Below, in pieces: positions 1 through 6,978 of a stretch of 64,000 nt of DNA; positions within the stretch are counted from its first letter, which is position 1; every line of letters begins with the position of its first letter. Under the pieces are notes generated by a model that was given only the letters and a program-made list of their open reading frames with translations, did not search any database and was not told the origin of the DNA. Source of the stretch: an uncultured Psychroserpens sp. (lineage in GTDB: Bacteria; Bacteroidota; Bacteroidia; Flavobacteriales; Flavobacteriaceae). The stretch spans positions 372,001 to 436,000 of the forward strand of contig NZ_CANLNS010000002.1 of the NCBI RefSeq assembly GCF_947492715.1. The letters run 5' to 3'. The translations under genes and the position numbers were made by a program.

Positions 1-52
1 AGAACAGAGAGAACATACCAAAACAAAGAACATCAATCTTTTTACAATCATA

Positions 53-1132
53 CTAGTAAAACATAAACGAGAATATCCCTACCACAAAAAAGGCTAAAGG
101 AGCAACAAATAATAAGAACATAAATGTGGCTACACCACTCTTAAACCAGCTTAAAAACCAGCCTTGTCCATAAAAACGCTTAACCGCAAACATTAAATAA
201 AAGAAGGTTGACAAAAACAGCAACCAATCTATCCAATCAGGAATATCAACAATAAGGTTGATTAAATATAAAATACAAAACGCGGTAAATAAAAATGAAA
301 AGAAGTACAAACTAAAGACTAAATGATGTGAATAAGGTCCTTTTTTGTAATACAGAACTTTTAAAATAAGTGCAAAAATTGGCAATAAGAAAAATAAAGC
401 TATAGGTAAACTATTGTATAAGGTGAGTAATATTGTACCAACGCCTTTTTCCTTGTACAATTTAAGCATCTGAGTATAGAATTTTCGCTTAAGAAACCCC
501 GCGTCATCAGGCATTCCCATTGCTCTTATAATCTCATCTTCCTTAGCTTCTATTTTAATTAAAGAGTCTACTTTCTTCTGGTCAAAATCAAATGTTAAGT
601 TTGTATTTCGCGCTTCCTTTGCAGCCTCTGTTCTTATTATAGAATCTAAGACCTTTACATCCTCTTCATTAATTCCTAATGCTTTTTGATTATCCTTTAT
701 AGGTTTGGTTAGCCTTTCAAGTTGTAGTGAATCTAGTGCAGGTTTTTGTATACTATCTAAAGGAACACCCGATAAGGTTACGGCATTATTTTTTTGTAAC
801 TTTTTATTAAGTATATCCGTATTCTCAGTCACTGTAAATGAAAAGACAAAAAAGAAAATAAAGGCAACAAAAAGATACATCTGACCAGGATGTAAATACA
901 CCAAACGCTTACCTTCAATAAACTTTTGAGGAAGAAATCCAGGTTTAAACATCAAAGGGAGAAACCCTCTTAAAAATCTAGCATCAAACGAAAAATAGTT
1001 GCTTATCGTGTTATAAAACAACACGCCCATGGTAAGGTCTTCTTCAGCTTTTTGCCCGCAATTAGGACAAAACTCAAACTGTTTATCTAACTCAGAATCA
1101 CAATTTAAACATTTTGATATTTGGTCTTCCAT
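53..1132 (-). CDS. DUF3667-type zinc-ribbon membrane protein
   Basis: Protein of 359 residues. It opens with a zinc ribbon (Cys8, Cys11, Cys22, Cys25 as CxxC...CPNCG), followed by a motif region around residues 45-85 typical of the DUF3667 family, a first membrane segment near residues 85-103, a charged Lys/Glu-rich loop of about 130 residues, and several hydrophobic segments in the last 130 residues. The family is widespread in Bacteroidetes and has no established function. Starts with ATG at 1132. It is transcribed divergently from the exported protein at 1345, and the 212-bp gap holds that gene's sigma-54-like promoter. Family call is from recognition of the ribbon-plus-membrane layout; biochemical role unknown. 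Confidence 0.8.
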   Translation of the reverse strand: MEDQISKCLNCDSELDKQFEFCPNCGQKAEEDLTMGVLFYNTISNYFSFDARFLRGFLPLMFKPGFLPQKFIEGKRLVYLHPGQMYLFVAFIFFFVFSFTVTENTDILNKKLQKNNAVTLSGVPLDSIQKPALDSLQLERLTKPIKDNQKALGINEEDVKVLDSIIRTEAAKEARNTNLTFDFDQKKVDSLIKIEAKEDEIIRAMGMPDDAGFLKRKFYTQMLKLYKEKGVGTILLTLYNSLPIALFFLLPIFALILKVLYYKKGPYSHHLVFSLYFFSFLFTAFCILYLINLIVDIPDWIDWLLFLSTFFYLMFAVKRFYGQGWFLSWFKSGVATFMFLLFVAPLAFFVVGIFSFMFY

Positions 1133-1260
1133 ATATTGGGTTGGTTAGTCAGATAAAAGTAATAAAAAATTGAATTCTACAGCTCGTTTTTCAATTGAAA
1201 CATTTTCAAAACATTTTAAAAACCAATTTAAATTATTGATTATTAGTCTTTTATAACTTT

Positions 1261-1276
1261 GGCACGCATATTGGTT
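1261..1276 (+). promoter_or_regulatory. sigma-54 (RpoN) -24/-12-like promoter
   Basis: TTTGGCACGCATATTGGT spans this site. GG at 1261-1262 and GG at 1273-1274 are exactly 12 bases apart, matching the sigma-54 pattern TGGCAC-N5-TTGC except for GG in place of GC. A start of transcription near 1286 would give a leader of about 60 nt for the gene at 1345. A nearly identical element precedes the paralogous gene at 2900. Confidence 0.6.
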
Positions 1277-1344
1277 TATTCAAATCAAATAGCGTAAGCC
1301 GAAAAGCTACAATTATGAGTAGGCAAAATTAAAACCTTATTACT

Positions 1345-2043
1345 ATGAAAAAATTAGTACTACTTTTTACAGGATTGTTAATGGGATTAACATCTGTATC
1401 AGCAGCAGAAACAGTAACTGCAACACAAGGAGATGATTTTAATAATTCACGCTATCGTTTTGCAGAACCTATAGTGTTCATTGAGCGTGGTGTAGAATTT
1501 TTAATCTTTCCTGATGGAAGTTTCGATTTCAATACAGAATTCGGAAACAACGTATCAGAAACGTATTATAGAACCTCAAGAACTCGTAGAAGCTCTGTAA
1601 ACACAACTTATGGTGCACCAGGAACAGTAAGTAGAGTGAACTACTCTACGCCTAGACCAAGAGGTGTTATCATTACACATGATAGTAATGGTCAAGTACG
1701 TAGAATTGGCAATGTATTTATTAACTATGATAGACGAGGTCGAATTAAACGTGCAGGATCTGTGTATATGAGTTATCAAAGAGGAAATGGTTTTCTTCGT
1801 CAGGTTGGCGGATTAAGAGTTAACTATAACCGTTGGGGAGAAATTGTACACATTAGTGGAATTGTAAACCATAATAACGCTACACTAAATTGTGGTGTTG
1901 GATCTGGAGTTGGTGGAAACCAATATGACGACTACGGATATGACGGCGATTATGATGACGATTTTTACTACTACAGAAAAAATGGTAAAGTAAAAAAACA
2001 CAAAAAATCTAAACACAAGAAATATAAAAAATATAGAGATTAA
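1345..2043 (+). CDS. Exported protein, paralogue of the gene at 2900
   Basis: Protein of 232 residues with a signal peptide (MKKLVLLFTGLLMGLTSVSAAE, cleavage after Ala-Ala likely). The middle contains repeated short beta-like units of the form IGNVFINYDRRGRI / AGSVYMSYQRG / VGGLRVNYNRWGEI, about 20 residues each and rich in Tyr, Arg, Gly. The tail is Asp/Tyr-rich and then Lys-rich. It shares its FPDG(S/Q)FDF segment and the repeat units with the protein at 2900, so the two are tandem duplicates separated by one unrelated minus-strand gene. I recognise no named family. The sigma-54-like promoter suggests expression under a specific activator; a periplasmic or surface role is inference. Confidence 0.75.
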   Translation: MKKLVLLFTGLLMGLTSVSAAETVTATQGDDFNNSRYRFAEPIVFIERGVEFLIFPDGSFDFNTEFGNNVSETYYRTSRTRRSSVNTTYGAPGTVSRVNYSTPRPRGVIITHDSNGQVRRIGNVFINYDRRGRIKRAGSVYMSYQRGNGFLRQVGGLRVNYNRWGEIVHISGIVNHNNATLNCGVGSGVGGNQYDDYGYDGDYDDDFYYYRKNGKVKKHKKSKHKKYKKYRD

Positions 2044-2053
2044 AAAATCTTGA

Positions 2054-2068
2054 TTTTTTTGGTTGGTT
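2054..2068 (+). repeat. 3'-UTR element ATTTTTTTGGTTGGTT, copy 1
   Basis: A T-run followed by GGTTGGTT begins about ten bases after the stop codon. The same T6-GGTTGGTT string follows the stop of the paralogous gene at 4118-4131. Its retention beyond the coding region suggests either duplication of the whole transcription unit or a shared 3' RNA element. Confidence 0.5.
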
Positions 2069-2087
2069 GTTCACATTATAAGTGAAC
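2069..2087 (+). terminator. Inverted repeat after the exported protein gene
   Basis: GTTCAC (2069-2074) and GTGAAC (2082-2087) form a perfect 6-bp stem with a 7-base loop. A second GC-rich hairpin (CCCC...GGGG, about 2110-2125, followed by TTTTT) is the better intrinsic terminator. It also lies just past the stop of the convergent gene ending at 2129. Confidence 0.45.
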
Positions 2088-2108
2088 ATATATAAAATCC
2101 CGTTGGCT

Positions 2109-2131
2109 ACCCCAAGCCTTCGGGGTTTTTA
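2109..2131 (+). terminator. Intrinsic terminator between convergent genes
   Basis: ACCCC-aagccttc-GGGGT followed by a T-run. The stem is short but GC-rich, and sits between the plus-strand exported protein gene and the minus-strand hydroxylase-like gene. Confidence 0.5.
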
Positions 2132-2728
2132 CTTTACAAAACTATCCTCTATAAGCTGACGTAAATTATCGTTAGGAATCATATCAATGGTTAAATTCAC
2201 ACGTTCTATATTACCCGCATTAATAACACGATGTTTATCGGTAAGTCTCAAATACCAACACTCACCAGGTTCCATTTCAACCGGTGTATCATTTAAATAA
2301 AAAGTAACATCATCATTTTTTACAATGGGAATAGTTAATCTTATAACAGAACGTTCTATTTCTAAACCTAGTGTTGGATCAGTATGCTCTTTAACTTCAG
2401 AGTGAGGCGCTAACCTCAATAACCTCACTAAAGTTACCGTTGTAATTTCCTTAAACGAGTTTATAATATCGTTTAAATATGGAGAATTCATTAAGGCATT
2501 AGTATCTAACCAATCTGTCCACGAACCATCAGCATAGTCTGCCGCTGGAGGTGGTTTAGGTAGTGATTCATCAACAATATGAGCGGGAGCTCTGAGTTGA
2601 ATAACATCATAATATTCAAAATCAGCGGCTTGTAATGCCATATATTCATCAAACAACTTATTTGCATCAAAATGAAATGGCAACTTTACTCGATCATTAA
2701 TTAATTGGGTGGGTTGTACTGTAGTCAT
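2129..2728 (-). CDS. Aspartyl/asparaginyl beta-hydroxylase-like protein
   Basis: Protein of 199 residues resembling the aspartyl/asparaginyl beta-hydroxylase family (cupin fold, Fe(II)/2-oxoglutarate-dependent). The iron-binding facial triad is visible: H-x-D in EHTDPT near residue 117, and a distal His in the segment DKHRVINAGNIERVNL near residue 165 together with the Arg that usually binds 2-oxoglutarate. The strand LTIPIVKNDDVTFYLN is typical of the double-stranded beta helix. The substrate cannot be told from sequence; bacterial members modify proteins or small metabolites. It stands alone, lying between and opposite to the two paralogous exported protein genes. No signal peptide, so cytosolic. 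Confidence 0.75.
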   Translation of the reverse strand: MTTVQPTQLINDRVKLPFHFDANKLFDEYMALQAADFEYYDVIQLRAPAHIVDESLPKPPPAADYADGSWTDWLDTNALMNSPYLNDIINSFKEITTVTLVRLLRLAPHSEVKEHTDPTLGLEIERSVIRLTIPIVKNDDVTFYLNDTPVEMEPGECWYLRLTDKHRVINAGNIERVNLTIDMIPNDNLRQLIEDSFVK

Positions 2729-2851
2729 ATGTTTAGGACATGTAATTTCTATGCACTAAAATAAACGTCACAAACCATATTCTTATAGGTAGATTTACCT
2801 GTTTTTGTAACTTACTGAAAACCAATAAAATAAATAACGTTAACCTTTTTT

Positions 2852-2866
2852 GGCACACTAATTGTT
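2852..2866 (+). promoter_or_regulatory. sigma-54 (RpoN) -24/-12-like promoter, copy 2
   Basis: TTTGGCACACTAATTGTTTT, with GG at 2852-2853 and the -12 G at 2864, again 12 bases apart. It matches the element at 1261 upstream of the paralogue in the TTTGGCAC core and TTG. The predicted transcript start near 2876 would leave a leader of about 24 nt. Confidence 0.6.
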
Positions 2867-2899
2867 TTATAATGAGTGTAATCAAAAATATTTACAATT

Positions 2900-4108
2900 A
2901 TGAAACGAGTATTATCATTTTTTGCTGTATTGTTCCTAGTGGGGACAACAGCGCATGCAACAACCACCAACACAGTAGAGTCAAATGTATCACACAACTA
3001 TGTTAGAGGTTATGGTAATTCTTTCATTTTTGTTGAAGGCGGTATAGAATTTTCCGTTTTTCCAGATGGTCAATTTGATTTTTATATGCAAAATTATGGG
3101 CCAAATGTTAACGTAGGGGTCAATACCGGAAACGTATCAATTAGCTTTAATAGTGGATATGATTATAACCCTTATGTTCAATATGACGATTATGGTGCTA
3201 TCATTCAAATAGAAAACACTCCCATTTATTACGATTATTACGGACGTGTTTCGCAAGTTGGAAATGTCAACATCAATTACAATAGTTATGGACGTGTCGC
3301 TCGTGTAGGAGGCTTATTTGTTCATTATAACAGATACAGAACGTTTACACATTGTACAGGTTTTATTAATGTATACAACAGAGCATATGTATATAGACCT
3401 TGGCACACTTATTATGTGATACCTCCTGTAAACTATTGTGTTGTTTATGCTAGACCTTATAGACAATATTACTCACCTGTTAGGCATACATATTATAGAC
3501 CATATAGAAATAATGTAAGACAGGCTGTTAGAGTTGGTAGTAGACGTGGAACAGTAGCAACTACTAGCCGTAGAGCTAACGAACGTTACAGACAAGAAGC
3601 AACAACTAGACGTAGTGTTGAAAGAAATACTACGCGCTCAACTCGAAGAGGTAATGACAGAAGTGTATCGGCTAACACCAGACGCACTAATAGATCTAAT
3701 ACACAAATAACCAGAGATGATAGTAAAGTAACAACGAGAACAACTCGAGGAACTAGAGCTACTGACAGAACAGTAAGAGGTAATAACAAAACAAATACAA
3801 GAACACAGAGAGATACAAGAATTAGAACTACCAATCCGAGGTCTAATTCAAAAACTAGAGATGTGACCAAACCATCTAGATCTGTGTCTAATAATAAAAC
3901 GACAACTAGAAGTGTTAGAAAAAATTCATCGGTTAGAAAACCAAATTCATCTAATACTCGTATATCTAGTAACAAACGAAGCACTAGACCTTCTTCAACT
4001 GTGAGACAGTCAAGTAGTAGAAAAAAGTCTTCGGTGAGAACACCAAGTTCTAGAAATTCTTCCAAAAGTAGAAGCTCAAGAACATCAAGAGGAAGATCAC
4101 GATCGTAA
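2900..4108 (+). CDS. Exported protein with strongly basic Arg/Ser/Thr-rich tail
   Basis: Protein of 402 residues with a signal peptide (about 20 residues, ending AHA). Residues 35-160 are paralogous to the protein at 1345 (shared FPDGxFDF, repeated VGNVNINYNSYGRVARVGG units). From about residue 200 to the end the chain is almost entirely Arg, Ser, Thr, Asn and Lys, with no hydrophobic core. Such a tail would be disordered and very highly positively charged, suited to binding polyanions such as LPS, DNA or acidic glycans; that role is inference. No named family recognised. The long Leu-rich open frame on the opposite strand (3586-4065) is a shadow of this biased composition. Confidence 0.75.
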   Translation: MKRVLSFFAVLFLVGTTAHATTTNTVESNVSHNYVRGYGNSFIFVEGGIEFSVFPDGQFDFYMQNYGPNVNVGVNTGNVSISFNSGYDYNPYVQYDDYGAIIQIENTPIYYDYYGRVSQVGNVNINYNSYGRVARVGGLFVHYNRYRTFTHCTGFINVYNRAYVYRPWHTYYVIPPVNYCVVYARPYRQYYSPVRHTYYRPYRNNVRQAVRVGSRRGTVATTSRRANERYRQEATTRRSVERNTTRSTRRGNDRSVSANTRRTNRSNTQITRDDSKVTTRTTRGTRATDRTVRGNNKTNTRTQRDTRIRTTNPRSNSKTRDVTKPSRSVSNNKTTTRSVRKNSSVRKPNSSNTRISSNKRSTRPSSTVRQSSSRKKSSVRTPSSRNSSKSRSSRTSRGRSRS

Positions 4109-4116
4109 CAATATAA

Positions 4117-4131
4117 ATTTTTTGGTTGGTT
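4117..4131 (+). repeat. 3'-UTR element ATTTTTTGGTTGGTT, copy 2
   Basis: A T6 run then GGTTGGTT shortly after the stop codon, matching the element after the paralogue at 2054-2068. Confidence 0.5.
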
Positions 4132-4139
4132 AGTAGAAT

Positions 4140-4177
4140 GTCCCGTAAGTAGTATGCCTCAAAGCACCTTATGGGAC
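4140..4177 (+). terminator. Hairpin after the basic exported protein gene
   Basis: GTCCCGTAAG (4140-4149) pairs with CTTATGGGAC (4168-4177), 9 Watson-Crick pairs plus one G-U, with an 18-base loop, followed by TTTCTCGTTTT. Confidence 0.6.
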
Positions 4178-4188
4178 TTTCTCGTTTT

Positions 4189-4213
4189 AAACACCTATAT
4201 CGCTTAGGTGTTT
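4189..4213. terminator. Bidirectional terminator hairpin
   Basis: AAACACCTA (4189-4197) and TAGGTGTTT (4205-4213) are perfectly complementary with a 7-base loop. The hairpin abuts the stop codon of the minus-strand flippase gene (4216-4218) and follows the plus-strand gene, so it can serve both directions. Confidence 0.65.
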
Positions 4214-4215
4214 CT

Positions 4216-5676
4216 TTATTTTATTCTGAAAAATTGACGTACCTGATCGTTTATGTCTTCTGAAATTCGCAATTTATATATAGTAAAACCATATACAACT
4301 CCAATTGCTAAAGATTTCAGAGTTATATTGATAAAAGGGTTAAACGGAAAATCCCAAAAGTAAAACACTGCCACAATAAGAAGTAACAATAACGTGATTT
4401 TTAGTGTTCCATTGGTAAATGGAAGCATTCCAAATTTTTGTTTTACAAAATAAACTTTAATGGTATTGTAAATTACAATGGCTAAAAATGTTGCTAAAGC
4501 CGAACCATTTATGCCATACCTCGGAATCAGAATAAGATTAAGTACTATGGCGAGAATTGCCAAAATCACTCCAAATAACAAAACCACACGATAGTAATCA
4601 CTATTAAATAAAATAGCATTATTATTTCCCAACAGGTTATCATACAGCTTGGCGACACTTATTAAAAACACCACAATTAAACCTCCGCTAAATTCTGGTG
4701 GAATAATAGCATACAATTCGCTAATATTTAAAACAATTAATAAAAATATAAAGCCGCTTACCACATAAAGCGTTAGTGAACTGCGTTTATACAAATCTTT
4801 AAGTTCGCTCTTGTTGTTTTCGTTTAAAAATTTAGCTGTAAGTGGCAATAATATTTGATGCATAGCGCGTTGTGGAACAGCTATAACAGTTGCTATAAAC
4901 ACTGCAACACTATAATGAGCAACAACAGAAATAGGCTCAATAAAGTTATTCAGCATCACTTTGTCTAAATCTAAAATGAGCGTTGCTATAGAACCAGCAA
5001 TTATAATAAGAGATGAATACTTGAGAATTGAACTCAGCTTATCAATTTTATTAAATCGAAATACAGGCAATCGTTTGGTAAATGCATATAACATCATAAC
5101 AAATGCTCGAATGACATAAACACTAACAATGCCTGTAAAAAATTGATCTATAGTAATTATATCAAAATAAATCAAAAACAACAACGTCATGGCGCCTACT
5201 CGATGAAAAACCTCTTTCATAAAATTACCAAACACTGTTTGCATTTGCACTTTTACCCAAGCATAGAAGACTTCAAAATAAGCCATAGCTAAAGCTGTAA
5301 TGTAAATATACCAGAGATACCCTCTAACAATTTCATTTTTTTGAGATAAGATATCTGCGATCGCATCATATCCGAGGTATCCAACCAGAGCCACAGGAAT
5401 AGACAACACCAAGGGCATTAACAGCATTAATGTTAGAAAACTGTTGAGTGAATTTTTGGTTTTAAATGTCGAATAAAATTTAACAATAGTATTATGAGCA
5501 CCAAATGCCATAAGTGGCATCATAATATTTGCTGCTGATAGAATATAAGCAACCAATCCATAATAGTCGTCTGTAATAAAATTGGTGTACAGAAACAGTG
5601 CATTTATAGCTCCTATTCCGAAACCTAAATACGTGGTGATCGTGTTTTTAAAGGATTGATTAATAACAATTCCCAT
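4216..5676 (-). CDS. Wzx-like polysaccharide flippase (MOP superfamily)
   Basis: Polytopic membrane protein of 486 residues with about 14 hydrophobic segments and few long loops, the layout of MOP-superfamily flippases that move lipid-linked glycan units across the inner membrane. The N-terminus (LGFGIGAINALFLYTNFI) and a paired-helix repeat structure fit the Wzx/RfbX group. Its ATG overlaps the stop of the upstream glycosyltransferase gene by one base (TAATG), indicating translational coupling. It is last in the operon DUF4834-YfhO-GT4-flippase, supporting export of a glycan or glycolipid. The exact substrate is unknown. A hairpin terminator follows directly. Confidence 0.85.
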   Translation of the reverse strand: MGIVINQSFKNTITTYLGFGIGAINALFLYTNFITDDYYGLVAYILSAANIMMPLMAFGAHNTIVKFYSTFKTKNSLNSFLTLMLLMPLVLSIPVALVGYLGYDAIADILSQKNEIVRGYLWYIYITALAMAYFEVFYAWVKVQMQTVFGNFMKEVFHRVGAMTLLFLIYFDIITIDQFFTGIVSVYVIRAFVMMLYAFTKRLPVFRFNKIDKLSSILKYSSLIIIAGSIATLILDLDKVMLNNFIEPISVVAHYSVAVFIATVIAVPQRAMHQILLPLTAKFLNENNKSELKDLYKRSSLTLYVVSGFIFLLIVLNISELYAIIPPEFSGGLIVVFLISVAKLYDNLLGNNNAILFNSDYYRVVLLFGVILAILAIVLNLILIPRYGINGSALATFLAIVIYNTIKVYFVKQKFGMLPFTNGTLKITLLLLLIVAVFYFWDFPFNPFINITLKSLAIGVVYGFTIYKLRISEDINDQVRQFFRIK

Positions 5677-6953
5677 TAGATAATCTCAGACAAACGTTTG
5701 GTTAGCGACTTTCTACTATACTGTTCTAATCCAATAGCATGAACAGCCAAGGTATTAGATTTGTATGCTTCAAAATACGATAAAATTTGAGATTTAATAG
5801 TGTCCTTACCATCATAGTAAAAATAATGTCCTGTATTTGTTGATTTCAAAATACCCTCTACATCAGAATCTGTTGGCCCAACCGCAATAATTGGTGTGCC
5901 AGATGCCATATACTCAAATAACTTTCCAGGAATAATAACTTTTGTGTCTTCTGAATCAATTTCGACCATAATTAATACACGCGAGGCCATTTGCTGTTTT
6001 ATAGCGTCTTCATGAGACACATATCCCAAATTATCAATATAGTTTTCTAAACTGTTCTCTCGTAAGGTTTGTAACACATCTTCACTTACAACTCCTATAA
6101 GTTTTAATTGAAAGGCCTTCTCGAAATCGCTATGCTCCTCTAACAACTCACTAATAGCTTGCCACAATTCCTTAGGATTACGCTCTGAAAGCAATGATCC
6201 AATATGCGCCAAAGTAAATTTTTCATCTTTAGATGGTCGCTGTATATGATGGTTATCATAACCGTTTGTAATTACTGAAATTGGACGCTCTGTTTTAGAT
6301 ATAAACTCGTGTTTTGTATTCTTGCTGGTGACTATAATCTCATCGGCATAATTGAGAACAGTCTTTTCTAATTGGTTATGTTTTTCTTCAGAAGGTTTGG
6401 TGAGTTTTAATTTTTTGTGATACCCTATGGTTGTCCAAGGGTCTCTAAAATCGGCAAGCCACTTGACCCCTAATTGTGCTTTAAGTTGACATCCAATTAA
6501 ATGTAAACTGTGCGGTGGACCAGTGGTTATAATAGTATCAATATTATTGTCCTTTATAAGCTTTGTAAGGTATTTCACTGAAGGTTTTACCCAATTCTTA
6601 CGAGCATCAGGAATAAAATAATTGCCACGAACATACAACAATAACTTTTGGACAAAGGACTGTTTTTTTTCCTTTGGAATCACCCCTGAACTAATCTGTT
6701 TAGCGTTTTTTTTGGAAAGCATACTAGCAAACCGATAAGGCTCGCTAATGGGTTGTTTTATAATTCTAATGCCTTCTGGAATCTCAACAAGTAAACTTTC
6801 GTCAACGATGGGATAATTGGGGTTTTCTGGGCAGTAGACTATCGGTTCTACTCCAAATTCGGGCAGATATTTAACAAACTTCAACCATCGCTGTACACCT
6901 GGACCTCCTGCAGGTGGCCAATAGTAAGTAATGATAAGAACTTGTTTCTTCAT
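5676..6953 (-). CDS. Glycosyltransferase family 4
   Basis: Protein of 425 residues with a GT-B fold. The N-terminal half contains YYWPPAGGPGVQRWLKF, a motif common in Bacteroidetes GT4 enzymes, and a donor-side C-terminal half with KLFEYMASGTPIIAVGP, equivalent to the nucleotide-sugar-binding E-x7-E region. It should add a sugar from a nucleotide donor to a lipid- or glycan-linked acceptor on the cytosolic face. It is 25 bp downstream of the YfhO gene and overlaps the flippase start, so it belongs to the same surface-glycan operon. Donor and acceptor cannot be assigned from sequence. Confidence 0.85.
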   Translation of the reverse strand: MKKQVLIITYYWPPAGGPGVQRWLKFVKYLPEFGVEPIVYCPENPNYPIVDESLLVEIPEGIRIIKQPISEPYRFASMLSKKNAKQISSGVIPKEKKQSFVQKLLLYVRGNYFIPDARKNWVKPSVKYLTKLIKDNNIDTIITTGPPHSLHLIGCQLKAQLGVKWLADFRDPWTTIGYHKKLKLTKPSEEKHNQLEKTVLNYADEIIVTSKNTKHEFISKTERPISVITNGYDNHHIQRPSKDEKFTLAHIGSLLSERNPKELWQAISELLEEHSDFEKAFQLKLIGVVSEDVLQTLRENSLENYIDNLGYVSHEDAIKQQMASRVLIMVEIDSEDTKVIIPGKLFEYMASGTPIIAVGPTDSDVEGILKSTNTGHYFYYDGKDTIKSQILSYFEAYKSNTLAVHAIGLEQYSRKSLTKRLSEII

Positions 6954-6978
6954 CCGATTAAATTTTTAAGAGTAAAAA

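Noticed and set aside
3586-4065. Leu-rich 159-residue open frame on the minus strand
   Set aside because: It is the antisense of the Arg/Ser/Thr-rich tail; the composition is forced by the codons of the real gene.
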